DNA of 64,000 bases. Source: Zetaproteobacteria bacterium CG06_land_8_20_14_3_00_59_53. Its GTDB lineage: Bacteria > Pseudomonadota > Zetaproteobacteria > Mariprofundales > Mariprofundaceae. Numbering within the stretch: the stretch's first letter is position 1; the number at the start of each line of letters is the position of its first letter. The stretch is taken from the NCBI GenBank assembly GCA_002779605.1, contig PEWE01000004.1, positions 1 through 64,000 of the forward strand. The letters run 5' to 3'. A program made the position numbers and the translations under genes. Under the pieces are notes generated by a model that was given only the letters and a program-made list of their open reading frames with translations, did no database searches and was not told the DNA's origin. Of this stretch, positions 1-8,535 are shown in pieces.

Positions 1-279
1 TGCTGTCCTCCCGGCGTTGTGCGGGTTCGGCGCAGGAACCGCCCACTTAATCTGGCAGCCGAAGCGGAACACCCAGCCGGTGCGGCGCTCACCCCGCTCG
101 CCGCGCTCGTAGGCGTGCACGATGTCGTCGAAGCGGTCACACATGGCGTTGTGTTTGACGATGATGCACGGTTGCTCGGTGTCGCCCTCGACGCGCAGCA
201 CCTCGATGCCGTTGGCACGGAGCCACTTCGCGCAGTAGTCGGCCACTTGGGCGATCTGCAGGCGTTCGACGGCGTTCAT
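1..279 (-). CDS. Prophage small protein, unknown function (partial, runs off left edge)
   Basis: Open from ATG at 279 to position 1 (MNAVERLQIAQVADYCAKWLRANGIEVLRVEGDTEQPCIIVKHNAMCDRFDDIVHAYERGERGERRTGWVFRFGCQIKWAVPAPNPHNAGRTA...); not in the ORF track because it has no stop in the window; same strand and tight spacing with the early genes. Confidence 0.6.
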   Translation of the reverse strand, partial: MNAVERLQIAQVADYCAKWLRANGIEVLRVEGDTEQPCIIVKHNAMCDRFDDIVHAYERGERGERRTGWVFRFGCQIKWAVPAPNPHNAGRTA

Positions 280-590
280 GGCTGTATCCCCGCAACCAGT
301 TTTGGGTATTGCCGCACGTTGCAGCGCACGATTCCGCCGTCTCCGCTGTCGATGCCGATGGCGCGGCCGTTGAGGCATTGGGCGAACGCTTCGTTGGTGG
401 CTTGCAGGTCGGCGTAGTGCTGCGCGAATCCGCTCGCCTGGTCGGCGATGCCAGCCAGCACCAAGGCAACCACGGCGGCGACCAATGCCCAGTACAACGG
501 CGCACTGCGCTGTTCGAGGTCGGCCATGATGGCGTTCTCCTGCTCTGCTTGCTGTTCTGCGCGGATGCGCGGTGCGTGGTCGATCATCAT
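276..590 (-). CDS. Prophage small membrane protein, unknown function
   Basis: ORF with one hydrophobic segment (LYWALVAAVVALVLAGIA); 4-bp overlaps with flanking genes. Confidence 0.55.
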   Translation of the reverse strand: MMIDHAPRIRAEQQAEQENAIMADLEQRSAPLYWALVAAVVALVLAGIADQASGFAQHYADLQATNEAFAQCLNGRAIGIDSGDGGIVRCNVRQYPKLVAGIQP

Positions 591-928
591 TTACCTCCTT
601 CCTTTCGGTTACAGGTGCGGCACATGCGGCGGTGTGCCAGGCGAGCCGGGTCGTGTGCCGGGGTTTCTGTGGAATGCACGGCACGGCAGTCTTCTGCGGT
701 GATTTCGATGTTCAGATAAGGGCATGGCCAGCGGTCGAACACCTCCAGAACTCGCGCGGCGATCTTGTCGGGCTTGCCGATGTAGATGCCGTTCATAATC
801 TGGCTGACTGCGGGACGGGAGTAGCCGAGTTTTGTGGCCACGGCCGTCTTGCTGCTGGCCCCAACAGCCTGCTCCAGCAGCTTGAACCAGCGCTCTTCCT
901 TGTATGGCATGGGGCGGTCTTGGTTCAT
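587..928 (-). CDS. Prophage HTH (XRE-like) protein with C-terminal Cys/His residues
   Basis: SSKTAVATKLGYSRPAVSQIMNGIYIGKPDKIAARV resembles a lambda/XRE HTH; RMCRTCNRK at the C-terminus. Confidence 0.6.
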   Translation of the reverse strand: MNQDRPMPYKEERWFKLLEQAVGASSKTAVATKLGYSRPAVSQIMNGIYIGKPDKIAARVLEVFDRWPCPYLNIEITAEDCRAVHSTETPAHDPARLAHRRMCRTCNRKEGGK

Positions 929-1542
929 ACGGCCTCCGTCGCTTCGAGCGCATCGTCTTCATCCTGCTGCCAAACGATCTCGTGGATGTTTGGGTCGTAG
1001 ACGGCCTTGAGGCGCGTGATCATTGGCGGACGCGGGCCTTTGACGCGGCTCTTGAGCAGCCGGTACTTGGCCGCGATGCCGCCATAACCCTTGCTCTTGC
1101 GTTCCTGCTCGACCGTTAAATATCCGGCTCGCAGCAATGCCTGGCAGTAGGATTTAACGGTCTGCTCTGTTGCGCCTGACATCTCGGCCAGCAGGCGGTA
1201 GGTGAAAACATTCAGGGCCTGCATGGCACCCCAGATGGCTTCGTTGACGCGCCCGGCCAGAACTTCTTCCCCGCGCTTGTTGATGCGTGGTGCTTCCGCG
1301 CCGCGATCTACAACCAGTTTCCACAGGGTGCATACATGTCGCGGCGTGCTTTCGCGCACGATCACGATGATGCTGGCCTTGGTCAGCGCACGCAGGTAAT
1401 CGCGTGCGGTGTCGTCGTCGATGTCGCCCGGTGTCACGTCCTTCTGGCCGAAGTCGCCACCGTGGCTGCGGATCAGGTCCCAGATGCGCTGGCGCTTGGT
1501 CTTGCCGCCAGACAGTTCGAGGTGGATGGGTTTAAGCGCCAT
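925..1542 (-). CDS. Prophage protein, probable winged-helix DNA-binding, unknown function
   Basis: ORF in the early gene string; contains a helix-turn-helix-like segment (YRLLAEMSGATEQTVKSYCQALLRAGYLTVE). Confidence 0.55.
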   Translation of the reverse strand: MALKPIHLELSGGKTKRQRIWDLIRSHGGDFGQKDVTPGDIDDDTARDYLRALTKASIIVIVRESTPRHVCTLWKLVVDRGAEAPRINKRGEEVLAGRVNEAIWGAMQALNVFTYRLLAEMSGATEQTVKSYCQALLRAGYLTVEQERKSKGYGGIAAKYRLLKSRVKGPRPPMITRLKAVYDPNIHEIVWQQDEDDALEATEAV

Positions 1543-1783
1543 AATATGGCTCCACTTCTCCCGCTGCGACGAGTAGGTCTCTGGCTAGTTTTTTAGCTTC
1601 GTCCGGCGACATAAAAGCGCAAGCCGCGCCCCACTTTCCGCCGAACACACCGCCGCTGACGGTCATGCTGATATAGCCGTCTTCCGCGCGCGGAGAGGCA
1701 TTGAAATCAACCTCCACACCCCCTTCTCCACCACGAAGACAGGCGGGGAATGTGTGCGCTTCATCGTGAATTCGAACAATCAT
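1532..1783 (-). CDS. Prophage small protein, unknown function
   Basis: 83-aa ORF in the early gene string with short overlap to the next gene. Confidence 0.45.
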   Translation of the reverse strand: MIVRIHDEAHTFPACLRGGEGGVEVDFNASPRAEDGYISMTVSGGVFGGKWGAACAFMSPDEAKKLARDLLVAAGEVEPYYGA

Positions 1784-2019
1784 CTCGCCCCTCCTTTATT
1801 CCAACGGAATCGCACCGCGAATCCCCCGTCTCCCAGCATTTTTGGTGTGTTCCATCCCGGCGGGTCCTGAAACCAGATGAAGTGCCTGAACAGCACACCA
1901 TCTATCACGTCGTATTTGTCCGTTGCGGTGGCGATGGTCTCCGGCTGATCCTCGAACACCTGCACACGCTCCCCCGGCTTGGCGCTGGCCGCCACATCCC
2001 AGATATAGGCTTGTTCCAT
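1780..2019 (-). CDS. Prophage small protein, unknown function
   Basis: Internal ATG (MEQAYIWDVAASAKPGERVQVFEDQPETI...) overlaps the muB stop by 1 nt. Confidence 0.45.
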   Translation of the reverse strand: MEQAYIWDVAASAKPGERVQVFEDQPETIATATDKYDVIDGVLFRHFIWFQDPPGWNTPKMLGDGGFAVRFRWNKGGAR

Positions 2020-2768
2020 CACGATCTCCTCGGCGGTTCGCCGGTGTGGATCGCGCGACTCCCCCATAACTCAAGGGTAACGGTCTCCCAGGCGTTGCTC
2101 ATGGCTTCTTCCTGGATGGTTTCGAGGTTGGTGCTGATGCGGCGCACGCTGCCGCGCGCCTTATCCACCAGCCTGTCGAGCAGGCAGTCGGCGACGGTGA
2201 TGTGCGGGCAGTAGAGTTTGGCCAGCTCGCGTGCGTCATCGACGGATGCGGGCTGCGCGGGATACCAGTCAAGGATTCGGCCGTGGAAGCGCTCCCACTT
2301 CTTGAGCTTCTGCGGCAGAGCTTCTTCGCCGATGATGAGGGTGGCGGCCTTGCTGCCTTCGTACAGACTGCGCACCGCCTCAACCAGGTTCTTATCCACC
2401 ACGTAGTCGAACTCGTCCAGGATCAGCGGGCGGCCGCTCTGTTCGAGCTGCGCCACCACCATCTTGGCCATCTCGTCCACGGTGTCGCCAGGCTTGAACT
2501 GCAGGCCGAGCGCGCGGCAGATGTCTTTGAGCATGGCCTTCTTGGTCCAGAAATCGGATGCCTGCACGTAGTAGGCGCGATTGCGGGCGGTTACCCATGC
2601 AGCGGCCATGCTCTTACCGTAGCCGGATGGGCCGTTCATCACCACCATGCCGGGCTGGTGCATGCCGCGACCAAGGGCGCGGCTGATGGCGCGTTCCACC
2701 ACCGCGATGTTAGCCAGCGGGGCGATCCCCGTCGGTGCTGCTTGTGCGCTGCTGTTGCTTTGTTTCAT
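2019..2768 (-). CDS. MuB-like ATP-dependent target DNA activator (AAA)
   Basis: Walker A-like GPSGYGKS, Walker B-like PLILDEFDYV; directly downstream of the MuA-type transposase. Confidence 0.85.
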   Translation of the reverse strand: MKQSNSSAQAAPTGIAPLANIAVVERAISRALGRGMHQPGMVVMNGPSGYGKSMAAAWVTARNRAYYVQASDFWTKKAMLKDICRALGLQFKPGDTVDEMAKMVVAQLEQSGRPLILDEFDYVVDKNLVEAVRSLYEGSKAATLIIGEEALPQKLKKWERFHGRILDWYPAQPASVDDARELAKLYCPHITVADCLLDRLVDKARGSVRRISTNLETIQEEAMSNAWETVTLELWGSRAIHTGEPPRRS

Positions 2769-2817
2769 AATGGCTCCTGTAGTTACCTTAAGTAAGTGCT
2801 ACTGCTTCATAGGCCCG

Positions 2818-5046
2818 TCAGAGTTGCTGCTCTGATGGGCTTTCTTCTTGGCGCTGCTGGCGCAGTGCCTTGAATCTGGTGAGGTGCTCGAACTGGCGCT
2901 GGAAGGTGACCAGGCGCGGATCACTGATCATCCCGCCAGCGGCCAGCAGATCCCGCTGCCGGTACCACAGCTCCACCTTCTGCTCAAAGGTCATCATTTC
3001 GATCGGATGCACCTCCGCGATAGGCTCGACCTGCGCGCCTTGCGTGTTCAATAACCGCCGTGCCTCGGCCATGAGCTTGGCGTGCTCCGGCGACAGTTGC
3101 GGCGCTTCCTGCGCCTGAATGACGCGCTCTGCCTCGGCCAGTGCAGAGGTTCGGTATTCTTCCGCCCGCTTGGCCAGTACAGTGACCTTGCCCGCCTTCT
3201 CGGCGCGCGACATGAGGATCTCCTTGACCAGGTCGCCGGTGGACATCGGCAGGGCATGCTTGGCGGCGCGGTATTCCTTACGCTTGGCGGCGATGAATTC
3301 CTTCTGCTTGGCGCGACCGTGGGCGGCGACTTCGGCGCGATCCATGCCGGTGCGCTCCGGGCATTCGGCGATGCACAGGAACTTGCCGTTGACGTACACA
3401 ATGAGCTTGCCCAGGTCTTCGCTATGCCGGATGTCGGCCAGCTCGCCGATGTATTGCGGCAACTCGGCGTGAATATAGGTGGCGTTGTCGTAGCGAATGC
3501 CCTTCTTGGTGATGGTGGGCATCTTTCCTGCCGGCTTGGCCAGCAGGATGTCGAGCGCGCGTTCGTTGGTAATCTGGCGGATGCTGCCGGTGTAGCTGGC
3601 CACCTTTTCCAGCGGCGACATACCCAAGGAGCGGTGCTCGCGCACCATATAAACCCCATCAATCCATTGGTCAGTCAGCCGCTGCAGCTCGGCAGCAGTC
3701 ATATCCACTTTAACGACGGAGTTCTTCTTGAACAGGTTCTCGGCAAAGGTACGCTTTGCCTCGATTTGCTTGCGCTCGGCGACGTTGTGGCCGATGAAGT
3801 TGTCCAGCAACTCCAGTATCGAGTGTAGGTATGTCTTGATGAATCGCTCTACATGGCCTTTTTGCCAAGGCGAGAAGGGAGTGCAGAAACGCTGCTCTAC
3901 GCCGATCTCATCGAAGAACATGCGCATTTCACGGCTCTTGTAGTCGCTACCGTTATCTGTGTCGGCTTGCCCGTCCAGCATCCCCCAGTCCATGATGGCG
4001 GAGCGCAGCAACAACTTGTTGGTTTCGGTGCGCGGCGTCTTTGAGAACAGTATCTTCGGACGACGCCCCCAAATGTCCAGCACCACGCTGGCGGTGTGAC
4101 GGCCATCTATCAGCTCCCAGTCGGCGGGCGTTCCATCCATCTCCCAGCGCTGGTTTAGGTACAGCACGTCTTCGTCCAGCCGGCCAAGGGCAGACAGGTA
4201 GTTGTTCTTCCATGCGTCCGGGTTGGTGATGGCCATCAATGCTTGCTTGTCGCGACTTTCAAATGCGCCGCGCCAGCGGTTCAGTGCCCAATAAGAGACA
4301 GTCGGCCACGCGATGACCCCGGTTTCTTTGTCTACCGAGAATGCATTGATCACATCGAGCAGGTGCGTGGTTTTGATGTGCGGCTTCTCGGCGATGATGG
4401 CGATCAGCGCCTTTTCCAGCTCCGGATGCTGCTCGATGATGCTGTGGTTGCCGCCGGTACCGCCACGGGTGGCGCGGTGATCCACCAGGGCGACTAGACC
4501 GCGCTTCTCATTGTTCAGCACCCAGCGCTGGATCGAGCTCATGCTGATGGTGGTGTACTTTGCGCGTACCTCGTCGGATACCTTGATGCGCTTGGCGTTG
4601 TAGTCATCCGAGAACGCCTTGAACGACTCCTTGCGGCGCATGATCTGGCCGTTGCTGTTGTGGGCCTTGAAATAGTCGCGGTAGGCCAGCACGATGTCGA
4701 AGCTCGCCCCGAGCTTTTGTTGGCCGGTGACCGACAATGAAGCCATCAGGTATTCCACTTGCACCTGCGCCCTGGCGTGTTGCTTGGTGCGCGCCTCAAT
4801 CTTCACCGCTGCCATCGCAGCGCGGGCAGCGGCAGCAGCAAGGCCGTCTTCCTTGATGGCGCGGCGCGCGGCGATCAGCTTGGCAATCCTGGGTGGTGGG
4901 GTGTACTCAATTCCGCCACCACGTCCGGTGCGCTTACGGCCTTCCCACCCGCCCGTTTTAACAGTATTTGCCCACCCCATTTTAGTGGTTGGCAACCCCG
5001 GCAACTGCATCGCCGCCAGCTCAGCGCAGGAATAGTGGGTTTTCAT
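2818..5046 (-). CDS. MuA-like DDE transposase
   Basis: N-terminal Mu-type DNA-binding domain (MQLPGLPTTKMGWANTVKTGGWEGRKRTGRGGGIEYTPPP) and rve-type core (WEMDGTPADWELIDGRHTASVVLDIWGR... TDNGSDYKSREMRMFFDEIGVEQRFCTPFSPWQKGHVERFIKT); start at ATG 5046 overlaps the upstream stop by 4 bp. Confidence 0.93.
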   Translation of the reverse strand: MKTHYSCAELAAMQLPGLPTTKMGWANTVKTGGWEGRKRTGRGGGIEYTPPPRIAKLIAARRAIKEDGLAAAAARAAMAAVKIEARTKQHARAQVQVEYLMASLSVTGQQKLGASFDIVLAYRDYFKAHNSNGQIMRRKESFKAFSDDYNAKRIKVSDEVRAKYTTISMSSIQRWVLNNEKRGLVALVDHRATRGGTGGNHSIIEQHPELEKALIAIIAEKPHIKTTHLLDVINAFSVDKETGVIAWPTVSYWALNRWRGAFESRDKQALMAITNPDAWKNNYLSALGRLDEDVLYLNQRWEMDGTPADWELIDGRHTASVVLDIWGRRPKILFSKTPRTETNKLLLRSAIMDWGMLDGQADTDNGSDYKSREMRMFFDEIGVEQRFCTPFSPWQKGHVERFIKTYLHSILELLDNFIGHNVAERKQIEAKRTFAENLFKKNSVVKVDMTAAELQRLTDQWIDGVYMVREHRSLGMSPLEKVASYTGSIRQITNERALDILLAKPAGKMPTITKKGIRYDNATYIHAELPQYIGELADIRHSEDLGKLIVYVNGKFLCIAECPERTGMDRAEVAAHGRAKQKEFIAAKRKEYRAAKHALPMSTGDLVKEILMSRAEKAGKVTVLAKRAEEYRTSALAEAERVIQAQEAPQLSPEHAKLMAEARRLLNTQGAQVEPIAEVHPIEMMTFEQKVELWYRQRDLLAAGGMISDPRLVTFQRQFEHLTRFKALRQQRQEESPSEQQL

Positions 5047-5504
5047 TTCCGGCCCTTCAACTTGAAAACAGCTTCCAGCGCCTTCTTGCGCTCGGCTAGT
5101 TCCTTCTCTTGCTGGTGCAGCTGCGCCCACTCCAGCAGCGCGGCATCCTCACTGCTGACTACGCGCCGCCCGCCGATCTTGTCGGCGAACAGTCCGATCA
5201 ACACGTCTTCTTCCACTGCCTCATCGAACGCCATCGCCCGCATGAAGCTGATGTCTCGGGCAGGCTGGCCGTGCGCTTCCGCTTGAGAGGTGTGCGAAGG
5301 AGCGGTGTATCCATTCAGGGTGCCGACGCTGATCTTCTCGCCCAGATAAGCGCTCATTCGGGTGGCGATCTCTTCCCGGCCGATACCTTGCGAGAGCGCG
5401 CGCTTCATGGCCTCCGCCATCGCGGCGGCGACCTCCGCGCGACAACCAAGTGAGCCGTGGCGGGTGGCGTTATGGGAAAAGAGGTTGAGCGTGCGGGTGT
5501 CCAC
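5043..5504 (-). CDS. Mu-like phage early protein, possible regulatory HTH
   Basis: ORF between ner-like and muA-like genes; helical N-terminus (IGREEIATRMSAYLGEKISVGTLNGYTAPS). Confidence 0.6.
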   Translation of the reverse strand: MDTRTLNLFSHNATRHGSLGCRAEVAAAMAEAMKRALSQGIGREEIATRMSAYLGEKISVGTLNGYTAPSHTSQAEAHGQPARDISFMRAMAFDEAVEEDVLIGLFADKIGGRRVVSSEDAALLEWAQLHQQEKELAERKKALEAVFKLKGRK

Positions 5505-5506
5505 TG

Positions 5507-5905
5507 TCAGTTGCTCCCGTTAAAATTAACGTTGTCCGGCTCGGTAGAGCCGTTAAACTTCGCTTTCGGTTTGCGCCCGACCTTGGTCGGCCCGGTCGTC
5601 TTGCGCTGATAGCGCCCAATGCCGCGCTCGCCGCGCCCGCTCTTTGGGCTGCCGTCTATGTGGTAGCGGGAAGGCCATATCTTTTGTGGAGTGGTGCCGA
5701 GGAATTCAGCGATGATTCGCTCGTATTTCGGGGCGGGATAGTTAAGCGCGTTGCGCAGCGTCCCGCCGGATGTGTAGCTATGCGCGAAGGCAAGCTGTTG
5801 AAGTGTGGTTCCGGTCTTCCGTACGGCGGCAATGATGTCGGCGCGATGCCAATCTTTCGAGGTTGGTTTTTTCATGCTGTTTAACGTGCTAGCTATTTTT
5901 GACAT
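5507..5905 (-). CDS. Ner-like transcriptional regulator
   Basis: KDWHRADIIAAVRKTGTTLQQLAFAHSYTSGGTLRNALNYPAPKYERIIAEFLGTTPQKIWPSRY is the Ner/Nlp HTH pattern; start uncertain (5935, 5905 or 5875). Confidence 0.85.
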   Translation of the reverse strand: MSKIASTLNSMKKPTSKDWHRADIIAAVRKTGTTLQQLAFAHSYTSGGTLRNALNYPAPKYERIIAEFLGTTPQKIWPSRYHIDGSPKSGRGERGIGRYQRKTTGPTKVGRKPKAKFNGSTEPDNVNFNGSN

Positions 5906-5910
5906 GGCGG

Positions 5911-6057
5911 CACTGTAAACACACGGTAAAGTCATGTCAACACTTTACGCTTAAAAAATTGTCTAAATTTCAGCTAAACACGACACGCAATTGATTTAAA
6001 TAGATATTTAATTATTTACGGTTGAAGTTTAAAACTGTAAAGCAACTTTACGGTTAG
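5911..6057. promoter_or_regulatory. Putative prophage operator/early promoter region with six GTAAA/TTTAC boxes
   Basis: gtaaa at 5915 and 5926, tttac at 5944 and 6015, gtaaa at 6037, tttac at 6047, in the AT-rich gap between divergent repressor and ner-like genes. Confidence 0.6.
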
Positions 6058-6065
6058 GGGGTTTT

Positions 6066-6695
6066 ATGGCTTATTCAATACATGAGCTTAATTTGATGCA
6101 GCTTCCGGGTATGCCAACAACCAGACAGGGGTGGCACAACCTCGTAATTAGGGATAAATGGGAGGCTTCAACGGAGAAGGGCCGGGGAAAGGGTGGTATG
6201 CGCCGCGTATATACGCCTCCACCTGATGTGATGGTGCTGATAGAAGCCCGGCAGAGCGGCGCTATGCCATCCGCACCTGCTGCGGCACCGCGCACACCAG
6301 CGCAGCAGCAAGAAGCGGTGGGGATTGAAGAGATTGATCTGCCTCCGGCCATGCCTGCCAAGATCAGCGGTGGCGCGAAGTGTCTAGGATGCGGTGCGTT
6401 TGCGGGCTTGATTCAGATAGAAGGGAGGATTCGCCTGGAGTTTGATTCGCCTGGGGCGATCACCCTGATGGAGATCATGGTCGCGCTGCAGCCGGTATTT
6501 AAAGGGGATGCAAGTGCCTTGTATGACTTAAGCTTGCGGGCCTACGCGGTGCTGTCAATGCTTACTGCAGGTAATGAAGACTCGATAATCAACCTAATAT
6601 CAAAGCCGGGTCTTGTCTCAACGTTGGCTGCCTTCTGTGAAGAGTTAAACGCCTCCCCCCTTCATAACCATGCGCCTTCCGAAGCAAAATCGTAA
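6066..6695 (+). CDS. Mu c-type repressor-like protein
   Basis: N-terminus (LMQLPGMPTTRQGWHNLVIRDKWEASTEKGRGKGGMRRVYTPPP) parallels the MuA N-terminal domain in this prophage; divergent from the early genes; AGGGGG ribosome-binding site upstream. Confidence 0.75.
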   Translation: MAYSIHELNLMQLPGMPTTRQGWHNLVIRDKWEASTEKGRGKGGMRRVYTPPPDVMVLIEARQSGAMPSAPAAAPRTPAQQQEAVGIEEIDLPPAMPAKISGGAKCLGCGAFAGLIQIEGRIRLEFDSPGAITLMEIMVALQPVFKGDASALYDLSLRAYAVLSMLTAGNEDSIINLISKPGLVSTLAAFCEELNASPLHNHAPSEAKS

Positions 6696-6829
6696 AGAAA
6701 GCAATGTCGTGTTCTTTTTGTGCAGTTCGTTCCAGATGCTGCGCAATTCCGTCGTTTTTTTGTTCAGATTTGACTATTTCCGTACCAATCAAATTTTTGG
6801 CACCATCCCGCTATATCCCACGTCCCTGC

Positions 6830-6860
6830 TGGTCTTCCCGCTTTTTTTGGTCTTTCCCCA
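6830..6860. repeat. Direct repeat near prophage end (tggtcttcccg / tggtctttccc), candidate transposase end-binding sites
   Basis: tggtcttcccgc at about 6830 and tggtctttcccc at about 6848, just before the SulP homology begins. Confidence 0.4.
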
Positions 6861-6869
6861 TTAGTGCCA

Positions 6870-7726
6870 GATTAAACACTCCCCCACACCTGCCCTATGC
6901 CTTCATCCTCGCAGGTGTCGGTCTGATCGAATCGCTGCTCACCATGAGCGTGGTCGATGAAATGACCGGCACACGCGGACAGGGCAACCGCGTGTCCATC
7001 GGTCAGGGCGTGGCCAATGCGGTCAACGGCCTGTTCGGCGGCATGGGCGGCTGCGCGATGATCGGCCAGACCATGATCAATGTGTCCTCCGGCGGCCTGC
7101 GCAACCTCTCCGGCATCGCCGCAGCCCTGTTCCTGCTGGTGTTCATCGTGTTCGCCTCCGGGCTGATCTCCATGGTGCCGGTGGCAGCCCTCGTCGGTCT
7201 GATGTTCATGGTGGTCATCGGCACCTTCGAGTGGGGCAGCTTCAACCTGCTCAACAAGGTGCCGCGCGAGGATTCCTTCGTCGGCATTCTGGTGGCGGTG
7301 GTCACCGTGTTCACCGATCTGGCCACGGCCGTGATCATCGGTGTGATCGCCACGGCACTGGTGTTCTCCTGGAAGCAGGCACGGCATATCTATGCCATCG
7401 CCGAGGACCAGGCGGACGGCTCGCGCATCTACCGCGTACACGGCCCGTTGTTCTTCGCCTCGGTGCATCGCTTCAATGAACTGTTCGATCCAGCTCGCGA
7501 TCCGGAGGAGGTGTATATCGATTGTGCGCTGTCGCGCATCGCCGATCACTCGGCCATCGAGGCGATCGACAATCTGGCTGCGCGCTACAAACAGGCAGGC
7601 AAACGCTTGCATCTGACTCACTTAAGCCCCGAAAGCGTGCAACTGCTGACCACGGCGGCTGATCTGGTCGAGGTGAATTTCAGCGAGGATCCGAAATACC
7701 ATGTCGCCGACGACAAACTGGCATAA
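6870..7726 (+). pseudogene. SulP-family anion permease, C-terminal remnant with STAS domain, truncated by the prophage
   Basis: PYAFILAGVGLIESLLTMSVVDEMTGTRGQGNRVSIGQGVANAVNGLFGGMGGCAMIGQTMINVSSGGLRNLSG matches the SulP C-terminal half; STAS-like tail; N-terminal membrane half absent. Confidence 0.85.
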
Positions 7727-7771
7727 CGCACCCCGATTGCGGGCCGGACTGCGCGCAGATAGCGTCCGTGC

Positions 7772-8533
7772 ATGAGCGAACCGGCGAAATACAGCACCCC
7801 CAGCATCCATCTGGCTGTACTGGAAGCCATCGAAGCAGGGGAACCTGCGCTGGCCGGTGAGCATCTGGATATCGGCAGCGGCGACGGCAGGCTGATCCGC
7901 CTGCTCAACGACAAGTACACACTGACCAGCCATGCCTGCGACTACACCGATACACTGATGGAGATCGAAGGGCAGAAGGTGGATGTGGTCAATCTCGATC
8001 ACGATGCCCTGCCCTATGCAGACAACACCTTCGACCTGGTCACCTTCACCGAGGTGGTCGAGCATGTGGAAAACCATCGCGCGGTGCTGCGCGAGATCCA
8101 CCGCGTGCTCAGGCCGGGCGGGCTGGTGGTGGTCACCACACCGAACATCCTGAATCTGAAATCACGCCTGCGATTCCTGTTTTTCGGTTTCTGGAACCTG
8201 TTCGGTCCGCTGCATATCTCCGCTTCCGACAAATACAGCACCGGCGGGCATATCAACCCGATCTCCTACTTCTACCTTTGCCATTCCATGCATGATGCGG
8301 GGCTTGTGCCGGCGTATTCGGGCATCGATCAGGTGCAGCGCTCCTCTATTCCGGCACTGATTCTGCTGTGGCTGCCCATCGCGCTCCTTTCCCGCAAGGC
8401 CATCAGCCGCGAGCAACGCAAATACAAAACAGTGGATAAACACAACCTACCGCTGGTGCAGGAGATGAACCGCATACCCATGCTGCTCGGACGCACCATC
8501 GTGGTAGCGGCCTGCAAGCCAACAGGCGGCTGA
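7772..8533 (+). CDS. Class I SAM-dependent methyltransferase
   Basis: LDIGSGDGRLIRLL, LPYADNTFDLVTFTEVVEHVENHRAVLREIHRVLRPGGLVVVTTPN. Confidence 0.85.
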   Translation: MSEPAKYSTPSIHLAVLEAIEAGEPALAGEHLDIGSGDGRLIRLLNDKYTLTSHACDYTDTLMEIEGQKVDVVNLDHDALPYADNTFDLVTFTEVVEHVENHRAVLREIHRVLRPGGLVVVTTPNILNLKSRLRFLFFGFWNLFGPLHISASDKYSTGGHINPISYFYLCHSMHDAGLVPAYSGIDQVQRSSIPALILLWLPIALLSRKAISREQRKYKTVDKHNLPLVQEMNRIPMLLGRTIVVAACKPTGG

Positions 8534-8535
8534 AT

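Larger units (their letters stand above)
1..6865. mobile_element. Mu-like transposable prophage, early (left) end; extends beyond the left edge of the window; right boundary in the window about 6850-6870
   Basis: MuA-type transposase, MuB-type ATPase, Ner-like protein and divergent repressor with a Mu-type N-terminal DNA-binding domain; the sequence changes directly into a SulP permease fragment at about 6.87 kb. Confidence 0.9.
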
